A stretch of DNA of 12,944 bases from Lachnospiraceae bacterium (GTDB taxonomy: Bacteria; Bacillota; Clostridia; Lachnospirales; Lachnospiraceae). Below, piece after piece: positions 7,253 through 12,944 of the stretch. The notes below the pieces were generated by a model. It did no database searches. It had not been told where the DNA came from and worked only from the letters and a program-made list of their open reading frames with translations. The stretch's first letter is position 1; each line of letters opens with the position of its first letter. The stretch covers positions 3,971 through 16,914 of the forward strand of contig JAHZHB010000029.1 in NCBI GenBank assembly GCA_019420465.1, in the 5' to 3' direction. The translations under genes were made by a program, and so were the position numbers.

Positions 7253-8752
7253 TTAATACCCTGCTTTAATATCGATCACGCTTCCATCCACTGCATTGAC
7301 AGCCAGAAGTATCCATGGCTGTGCCTCAGTAATGGTATTATCTTTTGCTTCATACCCTAATTCTTCAGAACTTTTCCGATAATGGATGGATCTGCTGTAT
7401 TCTCCGTAAAACAGCCATACCGGAGTCATCAGACCGGTAAGCTTATCTCCGCTGTCTCTGACACGCATCAGACCCAGACGCACATCAGATACCGTAAGTT
7501 TGTCCGTGGTTTCCAGATTTTCATCATCGTACTGTTCGAGATCTCCCTTTGCTACAAGCGGCATCATATTCTCAAATACATCCTTTGCCTCGTCAAAAGA
7601 AATAATTCCCACATTATCAGAAACGGTATCTTCCACCGTCAGTGGATAATTCCAGTTCACACTGACGATTCCACCCGGTTCTACAATAATACTGATCTGT
7701 TCATACAGCCAGGTAACCGATGCATCATCCTCCGGAAGATAGGTAGAAGATGTTACCGCACTCTGTATGCCATCAATGGACTGAGCCAAAACAAACTGAT
7801 ATGCTGTGTAGTCATCACTTGGTATCGTTTCGCCGTCTTCCTTATTTTCAATCACATGATACCCATTGACGCAGAAGGTATCATGGATTTCCCAGTTCAT
7901 ACCAAGGGCTGCAATAAACTGCTGTACAGTGGATGTCGCATCCTCCTGACTGATTCCGATCTTTTGCCGTTCTTCATCGCTGCACTCCGCTGCCGGTGTA
8001 CCACTGTCCGGAAAATAACTCCAGGCATTCTGGTCACTGTAGGAAAGAGCAGATGTCACAGAAGTACTGGCATCCGTAGAAACAATATACAGACCTTTCT
8101 TACGGTCTTTCGAGCTTACATCCAGTTGTTTTACGCCTACGCTTCCCCCGATCGTCTCATAGCTGCCATCCGTATAGGTCGAATCCTTCGGCACCGCTTT
8201 TAATGTACTTTCCTCCGGTGCTGTTTTTTTGTCCTCCTCGAGACTTTTCAGGATTTCTTCGTTCGTCTGGATGATCTGCTCTCTTTCTTCTTCGGATATC
8301 GTATCGTCGTCCTTATAATTCGCAATCGTCTGCTGTGTCTCCAGTATCCTTTTGTCGATTTCCGACTTGGTTACATCTGTTCCTGTAAAGGTATATCCCC
8401 CTTCCGGGAAGAAATACGCATACGCCTTATCTGCAACACTCTGTGGTATTTCCCCGCAGCTCACATGATACATGGGAATCGTATCCTTATCGGGCAGTGT
8501 GACCGGAACATGGTCTGCCAGAATGCTGACCTTGCCATCCTCGCTCTTGTAATTGAAATCATATGTAGAGGCTGTAGATTCTGCTACCCCCTTCAACGCT
8601 GACCCCTCCTGCGGCTTTTCCCTGGCGATTTCTTCAAGCCGTTCATTATTTTTCTGTGCCACAAGTGCCTGTCCCGGGGTTTTCACACAACCTGTCATGG
8701 TCAGTCCAAGCACCAGCGTCATAGCCAGAAAGCTATATGTCTTTTTTCTCAT
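7253..8752 (-). CDS. Large lipoprotein of unknown function, first gene of the ABC unit
   Basis: The 499-residue product has a lipoprotein signal peptide (1-21, lipobox MTGC, Cys22), so it is anchored on the outer face of the membrane. A charged helical region of coiled-coil character spans about 127-178; the rest appears mixed alpha/beta. The C-terminal segment QPWILLAVNAVDGSVIDI resembles the strand pattern of PepSY-like ends, but I do not recognise the whole family; it may belong to the uncharacterised lipoproteins called DUF6034, which a profile search would settle. The start at 8752 is chosen because GGAG lies 7 bp upstream; ATG at 8758 is in frame but too close to it. It is preceded by a long leader hairpin and by a shared operator-like motif. 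It may sense or bind the transporter's substrate (inference). Confidence 0.85.
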   Translation of the reverse strand: MRKKTYSFLAMTLVLGLTMTGCVKTPGQALVAQKNNERLEEIAREKPQEGSALKGVAESTASTYDFNYKSEDGKVSILADHVPVTLPDKDTIPMYHVSCGEIPQSVADKAYAYFFPEGGYTFTGTDVTKSEIDKRILETQQTIANYKDDDTISEEEREQIIQTNEEILKSLEEDKKTAPEESTLKAVPKDSTYTDGSYETIGGSVGVKQLDVSSKDRKKGLYIVSTDASTSVTSALSYSDQNAWSYFPDSGTPAAECSDEERQKIGISQEDATSTVQQFIAALGMNWEIHDTFCVNGYHVIENKEDGETIPSDDYTAYQFVLAQSIDGIQSAVTSSTYLPEDDASVTWLYEQISIIVEPGGIVSVNWNYPLTVEDTVSDNVGIISFDEAKDVFENMMPLVAKGDLEQYDDENLETTDKLTVSDVRLGLMRVRDSGDKLTGLMTPVWLFYGEYSRSIHYRKSSEELGYEAKDNTITEAQPWILLAVNAVDGSVIDIKAGY

Positions 8753-8768
8753 CTTCATTCTCCATTCT

Positions 8769-8819
8769 GTACCTGTCTGTTCTTTCAGATGCAGAATCCC
8801 AAAAAGAACAGGCATGTAC
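8769..8819 (-). promoter_or_regulatory. Long inverted repeat in the leader of the lipoprotein gene
   Basis: On the minus strand GTACATGCCTGTTCTTT (8819-8803) can pair with AAAGAACAGACAGGTAC (8785-8769) at 15 of 17 positions, around a 17-base loop. The 3' arm ends about 6 bases before the GGAG ribosome binding site. No T-tract follows, so it is not a terminator between kinase 1 and the lipoprotein gene. It could be an mRNA stabiliser, a translation-control hairpin or a dyad operator. Confidence 0.6.
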
Positions 8820-8830
8820 GTTTACTGTGC

Positions 8831-8860
8831 TTTGTATGATACACAGTCCTCTGTTTTCAA
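8831..8860 (-). promoter_or_regulatory. Candidate promoter of the lipoprotein/ABC unit
   Basis: On the minus strand TTGAAA (8860-8855) is followed after 17-18 bp by ATACAA/TACAAA, a weak -10. The placement is attractive: the shared 20-bp motif ends 14 bp upstream, and the leader hairpin would start soon after transcription begins. TATCAT (8841-8836) is an alternative -10. The assignment is tentative. Confidence 0.35.
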
Positions 8861-8864
8861 GTCA

Positions 8865-10229
8865 TCAGCAAGTTGTAAAAGAGTTGTAAAGATAGAATGT
8901 GCTTCCCTTACCTTCCTCGCTGTTCACCTGCAGGCTTGTGTGATGGATCCCGGCAATTTTCTGGCAAAGTGCCAGACCAAGGCCAAAACCTTCCTGATTT
9001 CTGGAAGCATCCCCCTGATAAAATGCCTCAAAAATATGTGCCTGCTCAGCTTTTGGGATACCTTTTCCGTTGTCCTGCACCCATATGCCTTTCACAGTCA
9101 CCCTGACCACAATCTCTGTCGCACCTGCCTTTTTTGCATTGTCACACAGATTGGTGATCAGCATAAGCAGCAGATCCTGATCGCCGTATATATGGCCTTC
9201 TGCGATCTCTAACCGGATGTTACGGTGCCGTAAGATCATCTCCAGCTGTTTTCTCATATCCGCCAGATCGATCGAATGCAACTGTGATTTTCCCCCGGAA
9301 ATTCCTACCAGATCCGTCAGTTTTCCTGACAGGCGTTCCAGACGTTTCGCTTCCAGATCAATAAACTCCAGCGCCTCTTCTTTCTGTTCTTCTTTCATTT
9401 TGACAGAACGCAGGGCATAAGCATACCCGCAGATGGCTGTCACAGGTGTCCGCATCTCATGAGAAAGGGCATGGATCAGTCTGTTACGTGCCTCTGATGT
9501 CTCCTCAACCTGCCGTATATGCTGTTCTACCGATTCTGCCATTTTGTTAAAGCTGCACGATAAAGAAGCCAGTTCATCCTTCCCTTTTATGTCAAGTCTT
9601 GCCTCATATTCTCCATCTGCGATCGCTTCCGCTTCCCGTTTCAGCTGTTCCAGAGGTCGCAGTGTTTTCTGTAAAAAGAGGACAATAAGCAGTCCTGCGA
9701 TTAAAGAGACTGCCAGACCAATGGTCAGACAGATGCCGGATACATATGTCAGCTGTCTGTATGTCTCTGTAATGTTCTGCACCAGATAAATCTGATACTG
9801 TACATTATTCATAAACATAGTCTTTCCGCAGACGATGAAATCTCCTTCCGTAAGGCGCAGAGTTTTTGTCTGCACATCTGCGCTGTTATCCAGATGCAGA
9901 ATGGCCGACGGATCCAGACCGGAATTATTATAGATCGTGTCCTTATCCTGCAGCAGAACATACTCCGTATTGGCACCGGAGACCTGTGCCTGCATGGAAA
10001 AATAGTATTTTAACATGCTCCGTGCCGTCAGTTCATTCCTGCCCTGTTCCATGTCCACCCGGTTTTTCAGAAGATTATCTTCCAGTCTTTGCAGCTCCGT
10101 CTGTGCATGATTTACGGAACTTTCCAGAATGCTTTTTCTGCTGATGGAGATGATCACCGTGCAGCACGCGAAAAGTGCCAGAAGCAGCATGGCCGTCACA
10201 CCAACCGTCAGCTTGCTTTTCAGTTTCAT
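8865..10229 (-). CDS. Sensor histidine kinase 1 (HAMP, HisKA, HATPase)
   Basis: This 454-residue membrane kinase should sense an envelope signal and phosphorylate the regulator encoded just upstream. Helix 1 is about 9-30, an extracytoplasmic sensor spans about 31-161, helix 2 is about 162-186, then HAMP (188-238, TLRPLEQL...). The dimerisation helix has ALSHEMRTP with phospho-acceptor His257. The ATP domain shows the N box NLCDNAKKA (360-368), G1 DNGKGIP (386-392), F box FEAFYQG and G2 GFGLGLAL (414-421), so it looks active. The ATG at 10229 overlaps the regulator stop as ATGA with GGAGGTGG upstream. The C-terminal tail YNSFTTC is unusual: it is encoded by the 20-bp operator-like sequence also found upstream of the regulator gene. 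Confidence 0.95.
   Translation of the reverse strand: MKLKSKLTVGVTAMLLLALFACCTVIISISRKSILESSVNHAQTELQRLEDNLLKNRVDMEQGRNELTARSMLKYYFSMQAQVSGANTEYVLLQDKDTIYNNSGLDPSAILHLDNSADVQTKTLRLTEGDFIVCGKTMFMNNVQYQIYLVQNITETYRQLTYVSGICLTIGLAVSLIAGLLIVLFLQKTLRPLEQLKREAEAIADGEYEARLDIKGKDELASLSCSFNKMAESVEQHIRQVEETSEARNRLIHALSHEMRTPVTAICGYAYALRSVKMKEEQKEEALEFIDLEAKRLERLSGKLTDLVGISGGKSQLHSIDLADMRKQLEMILRHRNIRLEIAEGHIYGDQDLLLMLITNLCDNAKKAGATEIVVRVTVKGIWVQDNGKGIPKAEQAHIFEAFYQGDASRNQEGFGLGLALCQKIAGIHHTSLQVNSEEGKGSTFYLYNSFTTC
8874..8893 (-). promoter_or_regulatory. Operator-like motif, copy at the end of kinase 1 upstream of the lipoprotein gene
   Basis: The minus strand reads ATCTTTACAACTCTTTTACA, identical over 20 bp to 10959-10940. 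It contains two TTTACA half-sites 11 bp apart, the direct-repeat spacing bound by OmpR/PhoB-family dimers. It lies inside the last codons of the kinase gene and about 14 bp upstream of a candidate -35, well placed to control the lipoprotein/ABC unit. Confidence 0.65.
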
Positions 10230-10882
10230 TCTTCCACCTCCAGACGATAGCCGATCTTCGGCACCGAGACAATATGAAGTCCGGTTTTTTTGCGCAGCGC
10301 CGCCACATGCACATCTACCGTCCTCGATTCCCCTTCAAAATCCGTTCCCCAGATCTCCCTCAGGAGCTTTTCCCTGTTCATCGCGATATTTCTGTTTTTC
10401 CCCAGAACACAGAGCAGGTCATACTCCATAGGTGTTAATGAGATATTTTCTCCCTTCTTTTCTGCGGTCCTTTTTTTCAGATCAAGTGTTACATCCTCCA
10501 GAACCAGAACTTCCCGCCCTTTTCCTGTCCTTTTCAGGATCATATCTATCCGTACTAAAAGTTCCAGCATCTCAAATGGCTTTACCATATAATCCTCGGC
10601 ACCGCCGGTCAGACCTTTCAGTTTTGATTCCAGATCCCCTCTGGCTGTCAGGTAGAGTACCGGTATGCCTTTCTGCTTCAGCGGCTCAAGCAGCGCAAAG
10701 CCGTCCACCTTCGGCATCATCACATCAACGATGGCCAGATCTGCCATCCCGCCACCGGCAAGATACTCCAGTACCTCCTGTCCGTTTTGAAAAGCCACGG
10801 TCTCATATCCTGTGATCGTTAAATTCATGCAGAGCATCTTGTTGATCGCCAGTTCATCCTCTGCAACCAGTATTGTATTCAT
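10226..10882 (-). CDS. OmpR/PhoB-family response regulator 1
   Basis: The 218-residue regulator has a receiver domain (about 1-115) with acidic pair Glu8/Asp9, phospho-acceptor Asp53 (IVDVMMP), Thr79 (YLTA) and Lys101 (VKPFE), followed by a winged-helix DNA-binding domain (about 122-216) with LTPMEYDLL and the recognition-helix region ESRTVDVHVAALRKK. All catalytic residues are present. The ribosome binding site is weak (GGGATGG), and the gene has a short leader from the TATAAT at 10918-10913. It overlaps kinase 1 by ATGA. The identical 20-bp motif upstream of this gene and upstream of the lipoprotein gene indicates autoregulation and control of the ABC unit. Confidence 0.95.
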   Translation of the reverse strand: MNTILVAEDELAINKMLCMNLTITGYETVAFQNGQEVLEYLAGGGMADLAIVDVMMPKVDGFALLEPLKQKGIPVLYLTARGDLESKLKGLTGGAEDYMVKPFEMLELLVRIDMILKRTGKGREVLVLEDVTLDLKKRTAEKKGENISLTPMEYDLLCVLGKNRNIAMNREKLLREIWGTDFEGESRTVDVHVAALRKKTGLHIVSVPKIGYRLEVEE

Positions 10883-10912
10883 GTTATAACCATCCCATTT
10901 TACTTTTTTATC

Positions 10913-10941
10913 ATTATACCGCCATATCGAAAAACTCGCTG
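10913..10941 (-). promoter_or_regulatory. Promoter of the two-component system 1 genes
   Basis: A perfect TATAAT (10918-10913) lies on the minus strand. At 17 bp spacing the -35 position reads CAGCGA, which is poor. The operator-like motif abuts this spot, so the promoter looks activator-dependent. Transcription would start near 10906, about 24 bases before the ATG. Confidence 0.6.
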
Positions 10942-10959
10942 TAAAAGAGTTGTAAAGAT
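10940..10959 (-). promoter_or_regulatory. Operator-like motif upstream of response regulator 1
   Basis: The minus strand reads ATCTTTACAACTCTTTTACA, the same 20 bp as at 8893-8874. The two TTTACA half-sites are 11 bp apart; the inner one lies 21 bp before TATAAT, taking the place of the missing -35. The likely ligand is regulator 1 (inference). Confidence 0.65.
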
Positions 10960-11006
10960 TTCGCCGGTAAACACAGTTTCTCCTGACCAGACACGTACAT
11001 ATAGTT

Positions 11007-11039
11007 AAAAAAAGGCACTGATGCTTATACCAGTGCCTT
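11007..11039 (-). terminator. Intrinsic terminator of two-component system 2
   Basis: On the minus strand AAGGCACTG (11039-11031) pairs perfectly with CAGTGCCTT (11020-11012) around a 10-base loop, followed by a run of seven T (11013-11007). The 5' arm is the coding sequence for the last residues of kinase 2, and its TAA stop (11027-11025) lies in the loop. It insulates system 2 from the system 1 promoter. Confidence 0.9.
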
Positions 11040-12020
11040 GTAAAATCGTATTTCGAAAGTTGTTCCTTCTCCCTTTGTACTTTCCGCCCGGATCACGGCT
11101 TTTTCTTTTTCAAGAATGGCTTTTGACAGAGCCAGCCCGATACCCACGCTTTCACCGGACGGACTGCCGCCCTGATAAAAACGCTCAAAAATATGGGGAA
11201 GATCTTTTGCCTCGATACCGCAGCCGTCATCTGTGATATACAGCGCATCATAGATATGCGTACGTGCCGTTTTCAGCGTCAGATGGCCGCCTTTTTCCAT
11301 ATGCTCGATACAGTTTTTGATGATATTTCCCACAGCCTCCGCTGTCCAGTGCTGATCCCCTCTGTACATAAATTCCTCCGTCTCATCGCTAAGACAGATC
11401 TCTTTTACATCCATCATCACCTGAAACGGCTGCAGCGCCTCCTGCAGTGTGTTTTTAAGAGAATTTTTCTCCTGTTTTAATTCAACTGTTCCGGCATCCA
11501 GCTTTGACAGCTTCAGAAGATTCAGGATCAGCCAGCGCATTTTCCCCAGCTGTGTTTCCATCACTTCGATAAATTCTGCTTGTTTATCCGGATCGATCTC
11601 TTCCCGCAGAAGATCCGTCATCATCATCATGGAAGTCAGCGGTGTCTTTAACTGATGGGAGATATCCGCCAGAGAATCTGCCAGCTGTACCTTGTCTTTT
11701 TCCAGAAGATCATTCTGCGTACGAAGCAAAGTGATCACCTTGTACAGGTTGTTGCTTAAGATTGACAGTTCTCCCTCTGTATTGGAACAGATATCCAGAT
11801 CATATGTGCCGCTGCAGACGAGGGAAAGATAATTGTTCAGTTCATACAGCCTCTTATAGCGCTGATGTGTATACAGGAGAAAAACCCAAAGCAGCGCCAC
11901 GCCAAGCCCGAGACAGATACCCGCCGCTGTCATACCGGCAAACGTCCATGCCACAGCTGCAGCCGCCACGGTGATACAGCCACCCGCCACCAGAAGCAGC
12001 CGGATCTCTTTATTATTCAT
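11025..12020 (-). CDS. Sensor histidine kinase 2, intramembrane-sensing type
   Basis: The 331-residue kinase has two helices (about 8-28 and 32-52) separated by only a few residues, so there is no external sensor domain; this is the layout of intramembrane-sensing kinases of the BceS/CprK kind, which usually respond through a partner ABC transporter to cell-wall antibiotics. The dimerisation motif is ISHQLKTPLTS with His122; the ATP domain has the N box (232-238, NIIKNCI), G1 DDGCGIE (264-270), FERFYQG and G2 SVGIGLAL. The start is uncertain: ATG at 12020 or in-frame TTG at 12026, both overlapping or touching the regulator stop and both lacking a strong ribosome binding site, so translation is probably coupled to the regulator. 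Its stop is inside the terminator loop. Confidence 0.92.
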   Translation of the reverse strand: MNNKEIRLLLVAGGCITVAAAAVAWTFAGMTAAGICLGLGVALLWVFLLYTHQRYKRLYELNNYLSLVCSGTYDLDICSNTEGELSILSNNLYKVITLLRTQNDLLEKDKVQLADSLADISHQLKTPLTSMMMMTDLLREEIDPDKQAEFIEVMETQLGKMRWLILNLLKLSKLDAGTVELKQEKNSLKNTLQEALQPFQVMMDVKEICLSDETEEFMYRGDQHWTAEAVGNIIKNCIEHMEKGGHLTLKTARTHIYDALYITDDGCGIEAKDLPHIFERFYQGGSPSGESVGIGLALSKAILEKEKAVIRAESTKGEGTTFEIRFYKALV

Positions 12021-12690
12021 TTTCAATCATATAGCCCATGCCTCGGACAGTCTTTATGTACTCCGTCTGGCCGGACTCCTCCTCCAGTTTATTCCGCAGT
12101 CGTTTGATATACACGGTCAGTGTATTATCCTCGACAAAATCACCGGCAACATCCCAGATATCCTCCAGAAGCTGCGTTCTTGACAGCACCTGTCCTCGGT
12201 GGTTTAACAGGATCAGAAGCAGACGGTATTCCAGAGCTGTCAGAGGGATCTCTGTCGTGCCCCGGTATACCTTGGCTTCCGCAGTTTTGATCTGCAGATC
12301 TTTCAGCCGGATCACACCGTCACCTGTTTCCTTTGTATAGCGTCTGAGTACACTTTTGATCCGCGCCATCAGCTCCCGTACCCGGAAAGGTTTTGCAATA
12401 TAGTCATCCGCTCCCAGTTCAAAGCCCATGACCACATTGACTTCTTCATCGTAGGCGGTCAGAAAGATCACCGGCAGATCTCCCTGTTTTTTGATGGCCC
12501 TGCAGACATCGTAGCCACTGCCATCCGGCAGCGTAAGATCCAGTATATAGAGAGAAAATTTCTCCTGCTGTATTGTCTGTATCGTTTCCTGCACTGTACG
12601 GCAGTGCTTCGTCTCATAGCCCTCCTGCTGCAGAGCATACGTCAGTCCCATAGCGATCGCCGCATCGTCTTCCAGTACAAATATCTGCAT
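12013..12690 (-). CDS. OmpR-family response regulator 2
   Basis: The 225-residue regulator has a receiver domain (about 1-112) with Glu7/Asp8/Asp9, phospho-acceptor Asp51 (ILDLTLP), Thr78 (FLTA) and Lys100 (AKPF), then a winged helix (about 125-222) with LTALEYRLL and VEDNTLTVYIKRLRNKL. The DNTLTV form of the recognition helix is typical of regulators paired with intramembrane-sensing kinases (BceR/GraR-like), matching the kinase downstream. The ATG at 12690 follows AAGGAG. No BceAB-type transporter gene adjoins the pair inside the window. I found no well-spaced promoter in the 60-90 bases upstream, although TAAAAT and TAGAAT boxes exist. Confidence 0.94.
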   Translation of the reverse strand: MQIFVLEDDAAIAMGLTYALQQEGYETKHCRTVQETIQTIQQEKFSLYILDLTLPDGSGYDVCRAIKKQGDLPVIFLTAYDEEVNVVMGFELGADDYIAKPFRVRELMARIKSVLRRYTKETGDGVIRLKDLQIKTAEAKVYRGTTEIPLTALEYRLLLILLNHRGQVLSRTQLLEDIWDVAGDFVEDNTLTVYIKRLRNKLEEESGQTEYIKTVRGMGYMIENE

Positions 12691-12785
12691 CGTTTACACT
12701 CCTTTGTCATTTTCCTTATTTTAACGCAAATACAGCCCGTATTCTATTACAATTTTGTCACTTATCTTTTGGAAGCTTTTACGTC

Positions 12786-12835
12786 ACCTGGTTCTTCACC
12801 GGTCATAGATGCCCCGATCAGACCTGGTTCACCGG
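12786..12835. repeat. Short direct repeat near the transposase remnant
   Basis: ACCTGGTTC occurs at 12786-12794 and 12822-12830, each followed by CACCGG (12797-12802 and 12830-12835), with a 2-base insertion in the first copy. The second copy also has an internal CTGGT/ACCAG inverted repeat. It could be a leftover of insertion-sequence ends; significance is low. Confidence 0.5.
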
Positions 12836-12943
12836 ACCAGATATGGATATGCCTGATCGAGTAGGAGCTTCTGCGTCAACATTCTCTTGGCTGCGTCGAT
12901 GAAAGAAACTATATCCGAGACTTCTTTTTATAGTCCCAAACGG
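12818..12943 (-). pseudogene. C-terminal remnant of an IS1182-like DDE transposase (runs off the window)
   Basis: Reading the minus strand from 12943 gives PFGTIKRSLGYSFF, then a stretch containing ENVDAEA, and stops at TGA (12820-12818). The PFGTIKR...GY block followed by a V-AE segment is the hallmark near the C-terminus of IS1182-type transposases. The usual final LAYNLKR-type motif is absent and the tail (PTRSGISISG...) is unlike the family, so this looks like a decayed or frameshifted end. Only the tail is visible, so the state of the rest is unknown. Confidence 0.5.
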
Positions 12944-12944
12944 A

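Noticed and set aside
7382..8203. Plus-strand open frame antisense to the lipoprotein gene
   Set aside because: No motif and no start context; the opposite strand has a lipobox and operon context.
8753..8864. Riboswitch in the lipoprotein leader
   Set aside because: A single imperfect hairpin matches no riboswitch class I know and no conserved core is visible.
12716..12760. Promoter for two-component system 2
   Set aside because: TAAAAT and TAGAAT can be found but none has a credible -35 at 16-18 bp, so I did not list it as a feature.

Overview
The window looks like accessory chromosome from a low-to-mid GC anaerobic Firmicute, most likely a gut Lachnospiraceae-type Clostridium relative. 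This is an inference from strong AGGAGG ribosome binding sites, the lipoprotein signals, BcrA-like and two-component families typical of Clostridia, and overall codon style; no rRNA or marker gene is present to prove it. Every convincing gene is on the minus strand, so the locus reads from right to left.

Right edge (12691-12944): a minus-strand protein remnant carrying the PFGTIKR-type C-terminal motif of IS1182-like DDE transposases, then a gene-poor stretch. Next comes two-component system 2 (12690-11025): an OmpR-family response regulator and a histidine kinase with two membrane helices and almost no external loop (an intramembrane-sensing, BceS/CprK-like type). It ends at an intrinsic terminator whose stem is built from the last codons of the kinase. 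Two-component system 1 (10882-8865) follows: a second OmpR-family regulator and a kinase with a normal extracytoplasmic sensor of about 130 residues.

Downstream lies a tightly packed six-gene unit (8752-2322): a 499-residue lipoprotein, two ABC-2-like permeases, a BcrA-like ATPase, an exported protein with Ig-like (NEW3/CARDB/COG1361-like) domains and a C-terminal anchor, and a short FtsX/MacB-like membrane protein. Three of its junctions are ATGA overlaps or 1-bp gaps. A 20-bp sequence, identical on the same strand, occurs just upstream of the promoter of regulator 1 and again at the very end of kinase 1, immediately upstream of the lipoprotein gene. It holds two TTTACA half-sites 11 bp apart, as expected of an OmpR-family binding site. 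This makes a coherent model: system 1 senses an envelope signal, activates itself and switches on the ABC/lipoprotein/FtsX-like unit, probably for envelope defence or for export or removal of an amphipathic compound. The function is inferred.

Left part (513-2207): a separate gene with its own promoter encodes a family-5 peptide/nickel-type substrate-binding lipoprotein without neighbouring permease genes. Beyond it are two hairpin-forming 24-bp direct repeats and, at the window edge, at least three tandem copies of a 62-bp repeat plus one decayed copy. No gene was recognised in 1-512.
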